Part shown: positions 5,030 to 5,653 of the stretch, piece by piece
How the letters are laid out: each line of letters begins with the position of its first letter
Numbering within the stretch: the stretch's first letter is position 1
Source: VSJD01 sp041653875
GTDB taxonomy: Bacteria > Verrucomicrobiota > Kiritimatiellia > JAAZAB01
Assembly (NCBI GenBank): GCA_041653875.1
Contig: JBAZEM010000044.1
Location: 1-5,653 of the forward strand
Direction: 5' to 3'
DNA: 5,653 nt
Notes under the pieces: model-generated
What the model was told of the DNA's origin: nothing
What the model saw: only the letters and a program-made list of their open reading frames with translations
The model's database searches: none
Position numbers and translations under genes: made by a program

Positions 5030-5653
5030 TGAAAAAAGCGCTCTGGGTCGCGTTCTTAATGGTCGGAACGGCCGGGATCGGCCTGGGTCAACAAACCAAA
5101 ACGGTGGAAATTCCGGGCGATGCCTGGACAGCGTATAACATACCGGAAGGCGGGGCGGCCCTGCAGTTGAATATCAACGCCAAAGCCAACTGCGTAATTG
5201 ACGATTCAACCATTCAATTTGAGGACAACGATGCGGTTGACTGGTGGTATGATTCTGATGCCTCCAGCGCGGCGAAGCGTGTATATCAAATCGGCACGGT
5301 CCTTTCCTCCCGCGAGTATGTGCGCATTTTCGGCCATTATCATTATACCAATGGAACGAGCGGCGGCAGCGGCAACAGCGCACTGCCGCCGTTCTACGCC
5401 AGGGTGGCGGCGCCGGACGTGGACGTGGCGCCGTTAACGAATCCGACGGATGAAGATAAGGAAGAAAGCGTGGGAGTCTGGCTGGCGAAGGCCGGGACGC
5501 GGAAGGAAGTGACGGTGCGAGCGGTGCAATGCCGAAGTCCAAGCAGTAGCCGGCAGACGCTGACATGGTCGGGGCTGGTCTCGCTCTGGACGGCAGCCGG
5601 CGGGGGCAGTCCATTGTCCAGCGGAGCCCAGTTGGCGGCGGATCAGGGCGCCA
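5026..5653 (+). CDS. Exported surface-type protein, 3'-truncated by the window
   Basis: The frame is open from 5026 to the window end (209 codons) without a stop. Start codons are ATGATG at 5026 and 5029. The G-run at 5016-5021 lies 4 and 7 bases before them, so 5029 is slightly better spaced and gives the usual MKK beginning. A signal peptide covers residues 1 to about 22 (MMKKALWVAFLMVG, then TAGIGLGQ), with probable cleavage near GQ. The mature part begins with beta-like, acidic sequence (TVEIPGDAWTAYNIPEGG, IQFEDNDAVDWWYD), then a Gly/Ser loop (TSGGSGNSA) and an acidic segment (NPTDEDKEES) that could bind calcium, although no canonical site is visible. Then come more strands (KEVTVRAVQ). 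This fits the N-terminus of a large modular secreted protein. I infer, without alignment, that it could be the same kind of protein as the one cut at the left edge. It overlaps the TPR fragment's stop. Confidence 0.75.
   Translation, partial: MMKKALWVAFLMVGTAGIGLGQQTKTVEIPGDAWTAYNIPEGGAALQLNINAKANCVIDDSTIQFEDNDAVDWWYDSDASSAAKRVYQIGTVLSSREYVRIFGHYHYTNGTSGGSGNSALPPFYARVAAPDVDVAPLTNPTDEDKEESVGVWLAKAGTRKEVTVRAVQCRSPSSSRQTLTWSGLVSLWTAAGGGSPLSSGAQLAADQGA

Noticed and set aside
5174..5614. 146-codon minus-strand frame
   Set aside because: Pro/Arg/Ser-rich low-complexity product, typical antisense shadow of the GC-rich exported-protein gene starting at 5026.

Overview
The window reads as a bacterial, mostly GC-rich stretch (often above 55% G+C where sampled) with Shine-Dalgarno sites, ATGA stop/start overlaps and the standard code. 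All likely genes lie on the + strand. The style is a run of unrecognised secreted proteins with Ig-like and transglutaminase-like segments, an ECF-type sigma factor, an anti-sigma-like fragment and a TPR fragment. It resembles uncultivated members of the PVC group (Kiritimatiellota/Lentisphaerota type). That placement is an impression from gene style, not a measured result.

Left part (1-3201): a 5'-truncated extracellular protein with a C-terminal transglutaminase-like segment (1-1206) overlaps by four bases an AT-rich gene for a 262-residue exported protein (1203-1991). After a GC-rich hairpin (2011-2029) comes a 224-residue exported helical protein (2051-2725). A short stretch resembling an IS3-family terminus follows (2732-2757), then a 134-residue exported protein (2797-3201). 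None of the last three belongs to a family I recognise. The four genes are co-directional and closely spaced, so co-transcription is plausible.

Middle (3202-4439): a 145-base gap holds a strong but orphan ribosome-binding site. It is followed by an ECF-like sigma factor (3347-4147) with an unusually long N-terminus that contains a low-complexity repeat, and with a Cys/His-rich region 2/linker. The 292-base gap after it is highly structured: two perfect 7-bp hairpins bracket a 35-37-base imperfect inverted repeat.

Right part (4440-5653): a 61-codon ORF resembling the pre-membrane part of an anti-sigma factor is followed by about 120 bases closed in all + frames, then by a TPR fragment (4748-5029). 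Together they look like the remains of one anti-sigma/TPR regulator next to its sigma factor. The TPR fragment overlaps the start of another exported protein (5026 to the window end, 3'-truncated), which may be of the same broad type as the protein at the left edge. The simplest reading is a cell-surface or secreted-protein locus with its own sigma factor, in which the partner regulator has decayed. No tRNA, rRNA, CRISPR array or intact transposase gene was seen.
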